Assembly: GCA_030151505.1 (NCBI GenBank)
Contig: JASLDQ010000063.1
Coordinates: 1-7,415, forward strand
Source: Chromobacteriaceae bacterium
Lineage (GTDB): Bacteria > Pseudomonadota > Gammaproteobacteria > Burkholderiales > Aquaspirillaceae
Reading direction: 5' to 3'
DNA: 7,415 bases
The notes below the pieces were generated by a model, which had not been told where the DNA came from, did not search any database, and saw only the letters and a list, made by a program, of their open reading frames with translations. A program made the position numbers and the translations under genes. Shown one piece after another: positions 1 to 6,153 of the stretch; position 1 is the first letter of the stretch, and each line of letters begins with the position of its first letter.

Positions 1-97
1 AGCGCGCGCTGTCGGCCAACCAGGCCGGATCGAAGGTCTTGAGCTGCGGAGTGGGCAGGCGGGTGAGGAACTGCACCGCCAGAATCAGGGTGCGCAC
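1..97 (-). CDS. cobS: Adenosylcobinamide-GDP ribazoletransferase (cobalamin synthase), N-terminal fragment
   Basis: Only the first 32 codons are present; the gene runs off the left edge. The peptide begins VRTLILAVQFLTRLPTPQ, and the hydrophobic stretch followed by QFLTRLPTP is the typical CobS N-terminus. CobS is an integral inner-membrane enzyme that joins alpha-ribazole (or its phosphate) to adenosylcobinamide-GDP, closing the nucleotide loop of cobalamin. The proposed start is GTG at 97, because no ATG, GTG or TTG lies in frame shortly upstream. It overlaps the 3' end of cobC by 13 bases, so translation is probably coupled. No strong ribosome binding site is seen, only a weak TGGAAA. The position right after cobT and cobC supports the call. 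Identification is good, but the rest of the gene cannot be judged. Confidence 0.85.
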   Translation of the reverse strand, partial: MRTLILAVQFLTRLPTPQLKTFDPAWLADSAR

Positions 98-687
98 GGA
101 TTTTCCAATCGCATCAGATAGGCCGGATGGCCGGCCAGCAGGGAAAGCTGCATGAAGCCGCCGCGCAGTACGAACAGGCGGCGGGCGGTGGCGAAGGGCA
201 TGTCCAGCCAGCGTGCGGCCAGCGCGGCGATCACGCCGCCGTGGCAGACCAGCACGCCGTGGCCACCTTCCAGTCCGGCCAGCCAGCGTTCGGCTGCCGC
301 TTCGACGCGGGCGCGGAAGGCCGGCAGCGTTTCGCCGCCGGGCGGGGTGAAAAGGCCCGCGGCGCAGGCGGTCTGCCAGCCGGGATGTTCGTGTTCCAGT
401 TCGTTCAGCTGGCGGCCGTCCCACTGGCCGAAGGCGGTTTCGCGCAGGCCGGCGTCGACCGTCAGGGGCAGGTCCAGCGCGGCGGCCTGGCGGCGGGCAA
501 AACCGGCGCAGCGCCGTAGGTCGGAACTGGCGATGGCGTCGACCGGCGTGGTGGCGATCCGTGCCCACGCCGCCTCCATCGCCGCCAGACCGGCCGGAGT
601 CAGCGCGGCGTCGGTGTGGCCGATCAGCCGGTCGGCCGCGTCGGTCTCGCCGTGGCGCAACAAGGTGACGAGGCGGGGGACGTCCAC
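85..687 (-). CDS. cobC: Alpha-ribazole-5'-phosphate phosphatase (histidine phosphatase family)
   Basis: The protein is about 200 aa, a normal length for the family. It shows the phosphoglycerate-mutase/histidine-phosphatase signature LLRHGETDA near residue 12 (the His is the phospho-acceptor), SDLRR near residues 56-59, an acidic LRETAFGQWDG motif near residues 82-91, and the second catalytic His in VLVCHGG near residue 149. The family removes the phosphate from alpha-ribazole 5'-phosphate made by CobT, or from the cobalamin phosphate. This is inferred from its place between cobT and cobS, since the fold alone would also fit a generic phosphatase. The start is a choice: TTG at 693 overlaps the cobT stop, but GTG at 687 lies 7 nt after GAGG, a much better spacing, so GTG is preferred here. 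Translation is probably coupled to cobT. Confidence 0.88.
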   Translation of the reverse strand: MDVPRLVTLLRHGETDAADRLIGHTDAALTPAGLAAMEAAWARIATTPVDAIASSDLRRCAGFARRQAAALDLPLTVDAGLRETAFGQWDGRQLNELEHEHPGWQTACAAGLFTPPGGETLPAFRARVEAAAERWLAGLEGGHGVLVCHGGVIAALAARWLDMPFATARRLFVLRGGFMQLSLLAGHPAYLMRLENPCAP

Positions 688-689
688 CC

Positions 690-1709
690 TCAATCCTCGC
701 GGTCGCTGACGCCGGCTTCGGCGAAGGTTGCCATCTCCGCGTGCAGGGCGATGGCGGACTGCAGCAGGGGCACCAGCAGCGCCGCGCCCGAGCCTTCGCC
801 AACGCGCAGGCCGAAATCGATCAGGGGTTCCAGTCCGATTGCGGCCAGGGTCTGGCGATGGCCCTGTTCCTGCGAGCAGTGCGAGGCGAGCAGCCAGTCG
901 CGCGTCGCCGGCTCGAGCGCGCAGGCCGCCAGCGCGGCGGCGGCGGCGATATACCCGTCGATCAGTGCCGGCACTCCCTGTTCGGCCGCTTCCAGATAGA
1001 AACCGGCCATGGCGGCGATTTCCAGTCCGCCGACCTCGGCCAGCCAGCCGGCCGCGTCACGTTGGCCGACCCGCGCCAGCGCCGCTTCGACCACCGCGAC
1101 CTTGCGCCGGCGGCCGGCGTCGTCGATGCCGGTGCCCAGCCCCACGGCCGCGTCGGGCGACAAGCCGCCCAGCGCGCAGGCGAGGCAGGCCGACGGCGTG
1201 GTATTGCCGATGCCCATCTCGCCGGCGATCAGCAGGTTGGCGCCGGCGGCAATGGCGCGGCGGGCGGCGTCGCGGCCGACGGTCAGCGCCGCCTCGCATT
1301 CGGCGGGCGTCATCGCCGCCCCGGTGCGCAGATTGCCGCTGCCGGGCCGCACCTTGGCGTGGACGATGTCGAGCCCGGCCAGCTCGCCGGCCACGCCCAC
1401 ATCCACGACTTCCAGCCGCGCGCCGATCCGGCGGGCCAGCACGTTGATGGTGGCGCCACCACGGGTGAAGTTCTTCACCATCTCGACCGTCACCGCGGCC
1501 GGATAGGCCGACACGCCCTCGGCGGTGACGCCGTGGTCGCCGGCGAACACGGCGATGGCCGGCGCGAGTGCCTGCGGCACGACGCGGCCCTGCCAGGCGG
1601 CGAAGCGGCAGGCAATGTCCTCGAGCTTGCCGAGGCTGCCGCGCGGTTTGGTGAGTTGGTCCTGGCGCGCGCGCGCGGCGGCGTGGGCGGTGAAGTCGGG
1701 CGTGGGCAT
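690..1709 (-). CDS. cobT: Nicotinate-nucleotide--dimethylbenzimidazole phosphoribosyltransferase
   Basis: This 339-aa protein has the usual CobT length. It transfers phosphoribose from nicotinate mononucleotide to the lower-ligand base (dimethylbenzimidazole or a relative), giving alpha-ribazole phosphate in the cytoplasm. Family motifs are in order: KPRGSLGKLE (21-30), the FAGDHGVTAEGVSAYP region (55-70), GEMGIGNTTPSA (163-174), and EGSGAAL (305-311), whose Glu305 matches the catalytic glutamate of the Salmonella enzyme. The start is ATG at 1709, with no clear Shine-Dalgarno sequence before it. It heads the leftward set cobT-cobC-cobS. The stop codon falls inside the ribosome-binding region of cobC. 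A promoter reading leftward can be seen at 1765-1737. No riboswitch faces this gene. Confidence 0.96.
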   Translation of the reverse strand: MPTPDFTAHAAARARQDQLTKPRGSLGKLEDIACRFAAWQGRVVPQALAPAIAVFAGDHGVTAEGVSAYPAAVTVEMVKNFTRGGATINVLARRIGARLEVVDVGVAGELAGLDIVHAKVRPGSGNLRTGAAMTPAECEAALTVGRDAARRAIAAGANLLIAGEMGIGNTTPSACLACALGGLSPDAAVGLGTGIDDAGRRRKVAVVEAALARVGQRDAAGWLAEVGGLEIAAMAGFYLEAAEQGVPALIDGYIAAAAALAACALEPATRDWLLASHCSQEQGHRQTLAAIGLEPLIDFGLRVGEGSGAALLVPLLQSAIALHAEMATFAEAGVSDRED

Positions 1710-1736
1710 GCTTGAGTCCAGTCAAGAAACCGGCGA

Positions 1737-1765
1737 ACGATACCGAAGCGCCCCCCCTTGGGCAA
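1737..1765 (-). promoter_or_regulatory. cobT: Putative sigma70 promoter of cobT-cobC-cobS
   Basis: Read on the minus strand, TTGCCC (1765-1760) is followed after exactly 17 bases by TATCGT (1742-1737). Each hexamer matches 4 of 6 consensus bases. The predicted start near 1730 leaves a leader of about 20 nt before the cobT ATG. The spacer contains a run of seven G (C7 on the plus strand, 1751-1757). The assignment rests on pattern matching only. Confidence 0.5.
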
Positions 1766-1768
1766 CGC

Positions 1769-1774
1769 TATAAT
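1769..1774 (+). promoter_or_regulatory. Putative -10 box of the riboswitch/receptor transcript
   Basis: A perfect TATAAT lies here. The predicted transcription start is near 1781-1782, just before the first paired bases of the riboswitch aptamer (1785), so position and function agree. No good -35 hexamer is found at 16-18 bases upstream (around 1746-1751), so the promoter may be weak or activator-assisted. It overlaps the oppositely directed cobT promoter. Confidence 0.55.
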
Positions 1775-1784
1775 TCCGCCCTGC

Positions 1785-1986
1785 GCAAGGTGTCCGCGGC
1801 CGACGATCGGCCGGGGATGAAACGGGAAGCCGGTGAAAATCCGGCGCTGCCCCCGCAACGGTAAAGCCTGCCGCCTGTCCTCCGACAGCGGCCCGCCGTG
1901 TCACACGCCACTGTCGCGAACGACTGCAAAGGTCGCGCGACGGGAAGGCGGCACGGTGGATGGCATAGCCCGGAGACCGGCCTTGA
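1785..1986 (+). promoter_or_regulatory. Cobalamin (adenosylcobalamin) riboswitch aptamer
   Basis: Conserved blocks of the cobalamin riboswitch appear in order. GATGAAACGGGAA starts near 1817, followed by GCCGGTGAAAATCCGGC (1829-1845) and GCTGCCCCCGCAACGGTAA (about 1846-1863). GCCACTG is at 1907-1913, GGGAAGG at 1942-1948, and the B12 box AGCCCGGAGACCGGCC at 1967-1982. The closing stem can be drawn from CAAGG (1786-1790) with CCTTG (1981-1985), which sets the borders. It sits in the long leader of a TonB-dependent receptor gene, the classical place for repression of corrinoid uptake when cobalamin is plentiful. The 391-base gap between cobT and the receptor ORF (1710-2100) is accounted for by this element, two promoters and the hairpin downstream. 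Confidence 0.95.
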
Positions 1987-2070
1987 CGCGTCATCATGTG
2001 GAGCATCGCGGGGAAGCGGTCTTGGGATTCTGCAGGTCTCTTTGAAAGCGCATGTCGCTTGCCGTCCTTC

Positions 2071-2094
2071 GCACTCCGGCTTTTCAGGGAGTGT
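2071..2094 (+). promoter_or_regulatory. Hairpin sequestering the Shine-Dalgarno sequence (riboswitch expression platform)
   Basis: CACTCC (2072-2077) pairs with GGAGTG (2088-2093) around a ten-base loop, extendable by a G-U pair at 2071/2094. The right arm contains the ribosome binding site AGGGAG (2086-2091), which stands 9 nt before the receptor ATG at 2101. No U-run follows, so the platform looks translational, not a terminator. A smaller hairpin, AAGCG/CGCTT (2046-2050 with 2056-2060), lies just upstream and may take part in switching. How the aptamer controls the two states is inferred. Confidence 0.65.
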
Positions 2095-2100
2095 CATTTC

Positions 2101-4107
2101 ATGCAGTACAAATTGTTTGCCGCCGGCGCGATCGCACTGGTGGCGGGGCCGGCTTTTGCCGCCGATCAGGTCAGCAACGTCGACGAAATGGTGGTAACGG
2201 CCAGCCGGGTGCCCGAATCGATCAAGACCCTGCCCGCCAGCGTGACGGTGCTGACCGCCCGCGACATCCAGCAAAGCGGGGCGCGCACCGTGCAGCAGGT
2301 TTTGTCGCAACAGGCCGGCGTGCATGTCTTCAGCAACAACGGCTCCGATAATGGCGTGATCGACCTGCGCGGCTTCGGCATGACCGGCAGCGACAACACG
2401 CTGGTGCTGGTCGACGGCTTCCGGCAGAACAACAATGACCAGTCCGCCCCTGACCTGGCGCAGATTCCGCTCGACCAGATCGAACGGATCGAAATCGTGC
2501 GCGGCAGCGGCGCGGTGCAGTACGGCGGCGGCACCACCGGCGGGGTGGTCAACATCATCACCCGTTCCGGCTTCAACGCCCGCGACACCGTGCGCGCCAC
2601 TGTCACCGGCGGCAGCTTCTACCACAAGCAGGCCGACGTCGCGCTGCACCTGAACAACGACAATCTCGCCTTCGACGGCTACGTCCAGTCGCTCGACACC
2701 GATCACTGGCGCAACAACAACGCCGAGCGGCGTCAGTCGGGCGGGGTGGCGCTGTCGCTGCGCAACGACGACGGGCAGGTGAAATTCTTCCTGCGCGGCG
2801 GCGACCAGGACCTGCGATTGCCGGGCGGGCGCAAAGTCGACCGGGCCCATGGCATCGACCTGTTTGCCGGCGATCCGCGCGGCACCTCGAAGCCCAATGA
2901 CTACAGCGAAACCAAGACGGTCGAGGGCGGGGTGCAGGGGCAGTACCGGCTGGGGGCCGGTACCCTGTATGCCGAAGTCGGCAAGCGCCATAAAGACAGC
3001 CTTGGCTTCTTCGACGATTACGAGAATGTCGGGCAGCCGTGGTACTCCCCGTATGTGGCCGATCGCCGGCTCGACGAACGCTATGCCAGTGCCCGTTACG
3101 AGCTGCCGTTGGATGGTGGCCACCGCGTGGTGGCCGGTTACGACTGGCGCGATACCGATCTCGATGCCCGGGCCGGCTACCCCGCGCCGGTGCTGCCGAG
3201 CTTTGCCGTCAAGCAGACCCAGCGCGGCGCCTTCCTCGACACCCGCTGGCAGGTGGCGGAGGCGACCCACCTCAGCGCCGGGGTCCGCCGCCAGTGGATC
3301 GACGAGCAGGTCGACAATTTCAGCGGCTTCGGTTTCCAGGGCGAGAAGCAGCCGACGCTGAATGCATTCAATCTGGGCGTGCGACAGGGGCTGGGCCAGG
3401 GCGTATCGACTTACGCGCGCTGGGGCCAGAGTTTCCGCGTGGCCAACGCCGACGAGCTGATCTACACCAACGACGGTCTGAAACCGCAGACCTCGCACGA
3501 CGCGGAACTCGGTGTCGACTGGACCGGAACGACGGCGAGCGCCAGCGCCAGCGTGTTCCAGTACAACCTGAACAATGAAATCCACTTCAACCGCCTGGCC
3601 GGTGGCTTCGGCAGCAACGTCAACCTCGACCCGACCCGTCGGCGTGGCGTGGAACTGGCCGGCCGCATGGCGCTGACCCCGACGCTGAAGCTGAATGCGA
3701 ACATGACCTGGCAGCGCGCGACCTTCCGCGAAGGCATGGCGGGTGGCGTGAACCTGGCCGGCAACACGGTGCCGATGGTGCCGACCTGGCTGGCCAATGT
3801 GGGGGCGAGCTGGCAGCCGCTCGACGCGCTGACCCTGACCGGCAACGTGCAGTACGTCGGCAGCCAGCGACTGGACAACGACCAGGCCAACCAGTTCGAT
3901 ACCAAGCTGGCGGCCTACACTCTGCTGAACGTGGGCGCGCGCTACCGGATCAACAAGTCGGTCGAGACGGCGCTCAATGTCTACAACCTGACCGACAAGC
4001 GTTATGCCGGCTATGGGGCCTTGAAGTTCCCGACCGGGCCGTCCTACTACGATCTTATTCCGGGCGAGGGCCGCAATATCCAGGCCTCGCTGACCGTGAA
4101 ATACTGA
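2101..4107 (+). CDS. btuB: TonB-dependent outer-membrane corrinoid (vitamin B12) receptor, BtuB-like
   Basis: The predicted protein of 668 aa begins with a signal peptide (residues 1-20, ending GPAFA before ADQ). A TonB box follows, DEMVVTASR (28-36), close to the BtuB form DTLVVTA. The plug domain spans about 40-155 and includes the VLVLVDGFRQN and IERIEIVRGSGAVQYGGGTTGGVVNIIT type blocks. The rest is a beta-barrel ending in ASLTVKY with a terminal aromatic residue. Such receptors import cobalamin or other corrinoids into the periplasm using TonB-ExbBD energy. The corrinoid specificity is inferred from the cobalamin riboswitch upstream and the cob/btu neighbours. ATG 2101 is chosen because it is followed directly by the signal peptide and preceded by AGGGAG. 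An in-frame ATG at 1996 would add 35 residues that hide the signal peptide and lie in the leader. E. coli BtuB is somewhat shorter (614 aa). Confidence 0.9.
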   Translation: MQYKLFAAGAIALVAGPAFAADQVSNVDEMVVTASRVPESIKTLPASVTVLTARDIQQSGARTVQQVLSQQAGVHVFSNNGSDNGVIDLRGFGMTGSDNTLVLVDGFRQNNNDQSAPDLAQIPLDQIERIEIVRGSGAVQYGGGTTGGVVNIITRSGFNARDTVRATVTGGSFYHKQADVALHLNNDNLAFDGYVQSLDTDHWRNNNAERRQSGGVALSLRNDDGQVKFFLRGGDQDLRLPGGRKVDRAHGIDLFAGDPRGTSKPNDYSETKTVEGGVQGQYRLGAGTLYAEVGKRHKDSLGFFDDYENVGQPWYSPYVADRRLDERYASARYELPLDGGHRVVAGYDWRDTDLDARAGYPAPVLPSFAVKQTQRGAFLDTRWQVAEATHLSAGVRRQWIDEQVDNFSGFGFQGEKQPTLNAFNLGVRQGLGQGVSTYARWGQSFRVANADELIYTNDGLKPQTSHDAELGVDWTGTTASASASVFQYNLNNEIHFNRLAGGFGSNVNLDPTRRRGVELAGRMALTPTLKLNANMTWQRATFREGMAGGVNLAGNTVPMVPTWLANVGASWQPLDALTLTGNVQYVGSQRLDNDQANQFDTKLAAYTLLNVGARYRINKSVETALNVYNLTDKRYAGYGALKFPTGPSYYDLIPGEGRNIQASLTVKY

Positions 4108-4124
4108 GCGGCACCACGGAAAGG

Positions 4125-4149
4125 AACCCCGGCATGCCGCCGGGGTTTT
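4125..4149 (+). terminator. Intrinsic terminator after the receptor gene
   Basis: AACCCCGGC (4125-4133) pairs perfectly with GCCGGGGTT (4139-4147) around the five-base loop ATGCC, and the right arm runs into TTTT (4146-4149). It begins 17 bases after the receptor stop codon. On the opposite strand the T-run is poor, so it acts mainly rightward. The short T-run suggests that some readthrough into cobU is possible. Confidence 0.88.
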
Positions 4150-4193
4150 GCATTCGGGGCGCGCGTGCCCGCCGTTCGACTCAAGGAATCTGC

Positions 4194-4724
4194 ATGCTGC
4201 ACCTCATTACCGGCGGCGCCCGCTCGGGCAAGAGCCGCCATGCCGAAGCCCTGGCGCTTGCGCACGCCGGGCCGGTGCACTACCTCGCTACCGCGCGGGT
4301 GGGGGATGCCGAGTTTGCCGAGCGGGTCGAGCTGCACCGTGCCCGCCGTCCGGCTGGCTGGGGTCTGACCGAGTGCGGGACCGATCTGGCGGCGGCGCTG
4401 CGGGCGGTGGCTCGGCCGGACGGGCTGGTGCTGGTCGATTGCCTGACGCTGTGGCTGGCCGGCTTTCTGCAGGAGGACGGCGGAGTCGACATGGCTGCGT
4501 TCGGTCGCGAGCGTGGCGCGCTGCTGGCCGGGCTGGCCGGGTTGCCCGGCGATGTGGTGCTGGTGAGCAATGAAATCGGCCTCGGCGTGGTGCCGCTGGG
4601 CCGTTCGACCCGCTGGTTCGTGGACGAACTGGGCCGGCTCAATCAGGCAGTGGCGGCGCTGGCCGAGCGGGTGACGCTGGTGGCCTGCGGCCTGCCGCTG
4701 GCGCTGAAAGGCGGGACGGCATGA
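4194..4724 (+). CDS. cobU: Adenosylcobinamide kinase / adenosylcobinamide-phosphate guanylyltransferase
   Basis: This 176-aa cytoplasmic enzyme phosphorylates adenosylcobinamide and then transfers GMP to give adenosylcobinamide-GDP, the substrate of CobS. Evidence is the N-terminal P-loop ITGGARSGKSRHAEAL (residues 5-20) and RVELHRARRP, in which His48 matches the conserved His that carries GMP in this family. VLVDCLTLWL (79-88) and VSNEIGLGVVP (124-134) are also present. The length is near that of Salmonella CobU (about 180 aa). ATG 4194 is chosen because it has AAGGAA five bases upstream and begins directly at the P-loop strand. Longer in-frame starts run back into the terminator hairpin. 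The gene is called cobP in organisms with the aerobic pathway. It overlaps btuF by four bases (ATGA), so the two are translationally coupled. Confidence 0.95.
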   Translation: MLHLITGGARSGKSRHAEALALAHAGPVHYLATARVGDAEFAERVELHRARRPAGWGLTECGTDLAAALRAVARPDGLVLVDCLTLWLAGFLQEDGGVDMAAFGRERGALLAGLAGLPGDVVLVSNEIGLGVVPLGRSTRWFVDELGRLNQAVAALAERVTLVACGLPLALKGGTA

Positions 4725-5590
4725 GGGGCGTTGGGGGTGTGGTGCAGTGGCTGGGCCTGTTCTTGTTGCCGGGGCTGGCGCTGGCCGGGCCGGCGGTGGT
4801 GGATGACAGCGGTGCGGCGGTGCGGCTGGAGCGACCGGCGCAGCGCATCGTCAGCCTGGCGCCGCATGTGACCGAGCTGCTGTTTGCCGTGGGAGCCGGG
4901 CCGCAGGTGGTGGCCGTCACCCATTACAGCGATTACCCCGCTGAAGCCGCGCGCCTGCCGCGGGTGGGCGGCTACAACGGCATCAGTCTGGAAAAGGTGC
5001 TGGCGCTGAAGCCGGATCTGATCGTCGGCTGGCAAAGCGGCAATCCGCCGCGTGATCTGGCCCGGCTGAAGCAGATGGGCATTCCGCTCTATCTGTCGCA
5101 AGCCGCCGATCTGGAAACGGTGGCCAGCAATATGGAACGGCTGGGGGTGTTGAGCGGCCACGACGCCACCGGTCGCCGGGCGGCGACGACATTCCGGCAG
5201 CGGCTGGCCGAGTTGCGGCAGGCCCAGGCCGGCAAGCCCCGCCTGTCGGTGTTCCTGCAGGTCAGCCGGCAGCCCCTGATGACGGTCAACGGCCGGCAGT
5301 TCCTGACCGCCCTTTTGGAGGTGTGCGGCGGCGACAATGTCTTTGCCGGACTGGTGCCGCTGGTGCCGCAGATTAGTGCCGAGGCGGTGGTCGCGGCCCG
5401 GCCGGCGGTGATGATGAGCATCGATGAGCGGTCGTCGCTGGACGTGTGGCGGCACTGGCCGTCGATCCCGGCGGTGGCGCATGGACGGCTGTACAGCCTG
5501 CCCGCCGATCTGGTCAGCCGGCCGGGGCCGCGGCTGGTCGAGGGGGCGGCGGCGGTGTGCCGTCTGCTGGACGACGCGCGGGCACGCTGA
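4721..5590 (+). CDS. btuF: Periplasmic cobalamin-binding protein of the BtuCDF transporter
   Basis: The 289-aa protein starts with a signal peptide (about residues 1-22, ending LALA before GP), so it is exported. The mature part has the two-lobed helical-backbone binding-protein pattern. RIVSLAPHVTELLFAVGAG (42-60) and HYSDYP (68-73) are followed by LEKVLALKPDLIVGW (90-104), then VFLQ (177-180) and LLEVCGGDNVF (198-208). These follow E. coli BtuF closely by eye. Cys202 and Cys280 lie where E. coli BtuF has its disulfide. Glu91 and Glu221 fall where E. coli BtuF has the glutamates that dock on BtuC; this last point comes from eye alignment only. It passes corrinoid from the receptor to the inner-membrane BtuCD permease, which is not in this window. 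A siderophore- or haem-binding relative is possible, but context argues strongly for B12. Confidence 0.9.
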   Translation: MRGVGGVVQWLGLFLLPGLALAGPAVVDDSGAAVRLERPAQRIVSLAPHVTELLFAVGAGPQVVAVTHYSDYPAEAARLPRVGGYNGISLEKVLALKPDLIVGWQSGNPPRDLARLKQMGIPLYLSQAADLETVASNMERLGVLSGHDATGRRAATTFRQRLAELRQAQAGKPRLSVFLQVSRQPLMTVNGRQFLTALLEVCGGDNVFAGLVPLVPQISAEAVVAARPAVMMSIDERSSLDVWRHWPSIPAVAHGRLYSLPADLVSRPGPRLVEGAAAVCRLLDDARAR

Positions 5591-5600
5591 GCGGCACGGT

Positions 5601-5630
5601 TTGACCGCGTCGGCGGGCTCGACTTATAGT
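5601..5630 (+). promoter_or_regulatory. Putative sigma70 promoter of the coiled-coil/zapA unit
   Basis: TTGACC (5601-5606) and TATAGT (5625-5630) are separated by 18 bases; each hexamer matches 5 of 6 consensus bases. It lies wholly in the 47-base gap between btuF and the next ATG. The predicted transcription start is 5637-5638, which coincides with the ATG at 5638, so the message would have almost no leader. No Shine-Dalgarno sequence precedes that ATG. Confidence 0.7.
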
Positions 5631-5637
5631 GCGGCGC

Positions 5638-5835
5638 ATGGAAGCAGATCTCGATTTATTGCACGACAAGGTGCACGACCTGGCGCGGCTCTGCCGCGAA
5701 TTGCGTGCCGACAACGACCAGCTCAAGACGCAGCTGGCGGTGGCCGAGCAGGCCAACGGTGACTTGGCCTGCAAGCTCGACGAGACTCGCGCTCGGATCG
5801 AGGGCCTGCTCGCCCGCCTGCCGGAGATCGATTGA
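5638..5835 (+). CDS. Small coiled-coil protein encoded next to zapA (TIGR02449-like)
   Basis: This 65-aa acidic protein has no signal peptide or membrane segment and is almost entirely one coiled coil. Leu or Ala recurs every seven residues (L8, L15, L22, L29, A36, L43, then L57), with a second core series V12, C19, N26, L33, N40, L47, I54, L61. Core Asn residues are typical of register-setting positions in parallel dimers. Small coiled-coil proteins of this type are commonly found just before zapA in Beta- and Gammaproteobacteria. A role in cell division alongside ZapA, comparable to ZapB, is inferred from context and is not shown. ATG 5638 is preferred over GTG 5629, because that codon lies within the -10 box. 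The stop overlaps the zapA start by one base. Confidence 0.82.
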   Translation: MEADLDLLHDKVHDLARLCRELRADNDQLKTQLAVAEQANGDLACKLDETRARIEGLLARLPEID

Positions 5836-6140
5836 TGAGTGTTGCCCAAGTAGACATCGACTTGCTGGGTCGCCGCTTCACGCTGGCGTGTCCGGACGAG
5901 GAGCGCGCCGGACTCATGGCGGCCGCCCGCATGCTGGAAGAGCGGATGCGCGCCATTCGCGATTCCGGCCGGGTGGTGGATGCCGAACGCATCGCCATTC
6001 TGGCGGCCCTGAACATCACGCACGAGCTGATGCAGGGTAAAACGACAAATCCGTTGGACAGCGAACGGATTCAACGTAAAATAAAAGCCATCAACGAGAC
6101 GGTGGAAACCGCCCTGACCGGGCAAGCCGACTTGTTCTGA
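5835..6140 (+). CDS. zapA: Cell division protein ZapA
   Basis: The 101-aa protein matches ZapA over its whole length. An N-terminal strand region VDIDLLGRRFTLACPDEE (6-23) is followed by a helical part with LMAAARMLEERM (27-38), IRDSGRVVDAERIAILAALNITHELM (41-66) and a C-terminal coiled-coil helix. ZapA is a cytoplasmic protein that forms tetramers and cross-links FtsZ filaments at the division ring. ATG 5835 shares its A with the TGA of the preceding coiled-coil gene, and GGAG (5823-5826) gives an 8-base spacing, so translation is probably coupled. A TTG directly in front (5832) is in frame but less likely. The 6S RNA gene follows, as in many Proteobacteria. Confidence 0.95.
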   Translation: MSVAQVDIDLLGRRFTLACPDEERAGLMAAARMLEERMRAIRDSGRVVDAERIAILAALNITHELMQGKTTNPLDSERIQRKIKAINETVETALTGQADLF

Positions 6141-6153
6141 TCTTTACCAGTTT

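Noticed and set aside
127..1715. Several open frames on the plus strand opposite cobC and cobT
   Set aside because: They are low-complexity Arg/Ala/Gly-rich shadows of two clear enzymes encoded on the other strand, with no motif.
1768..3585. 605-codon open frame on the minus strand
   Set aside because: It lies antisense to the receptor gene and across the riboswitch. Its translation shows no recognisable domain, while the plus-strand frame gives a complete receptor with signal peptide, TonB box and barrel end. Long antisense frames are common at this GC content.
5514..6125. 203-codon open frame on the minus strand
   Set aside because: It runs antisense to the end of btuF, the coiled-coil gene and zapA, all of which match known families or context. 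It has a low-complexity Pro-rich end.
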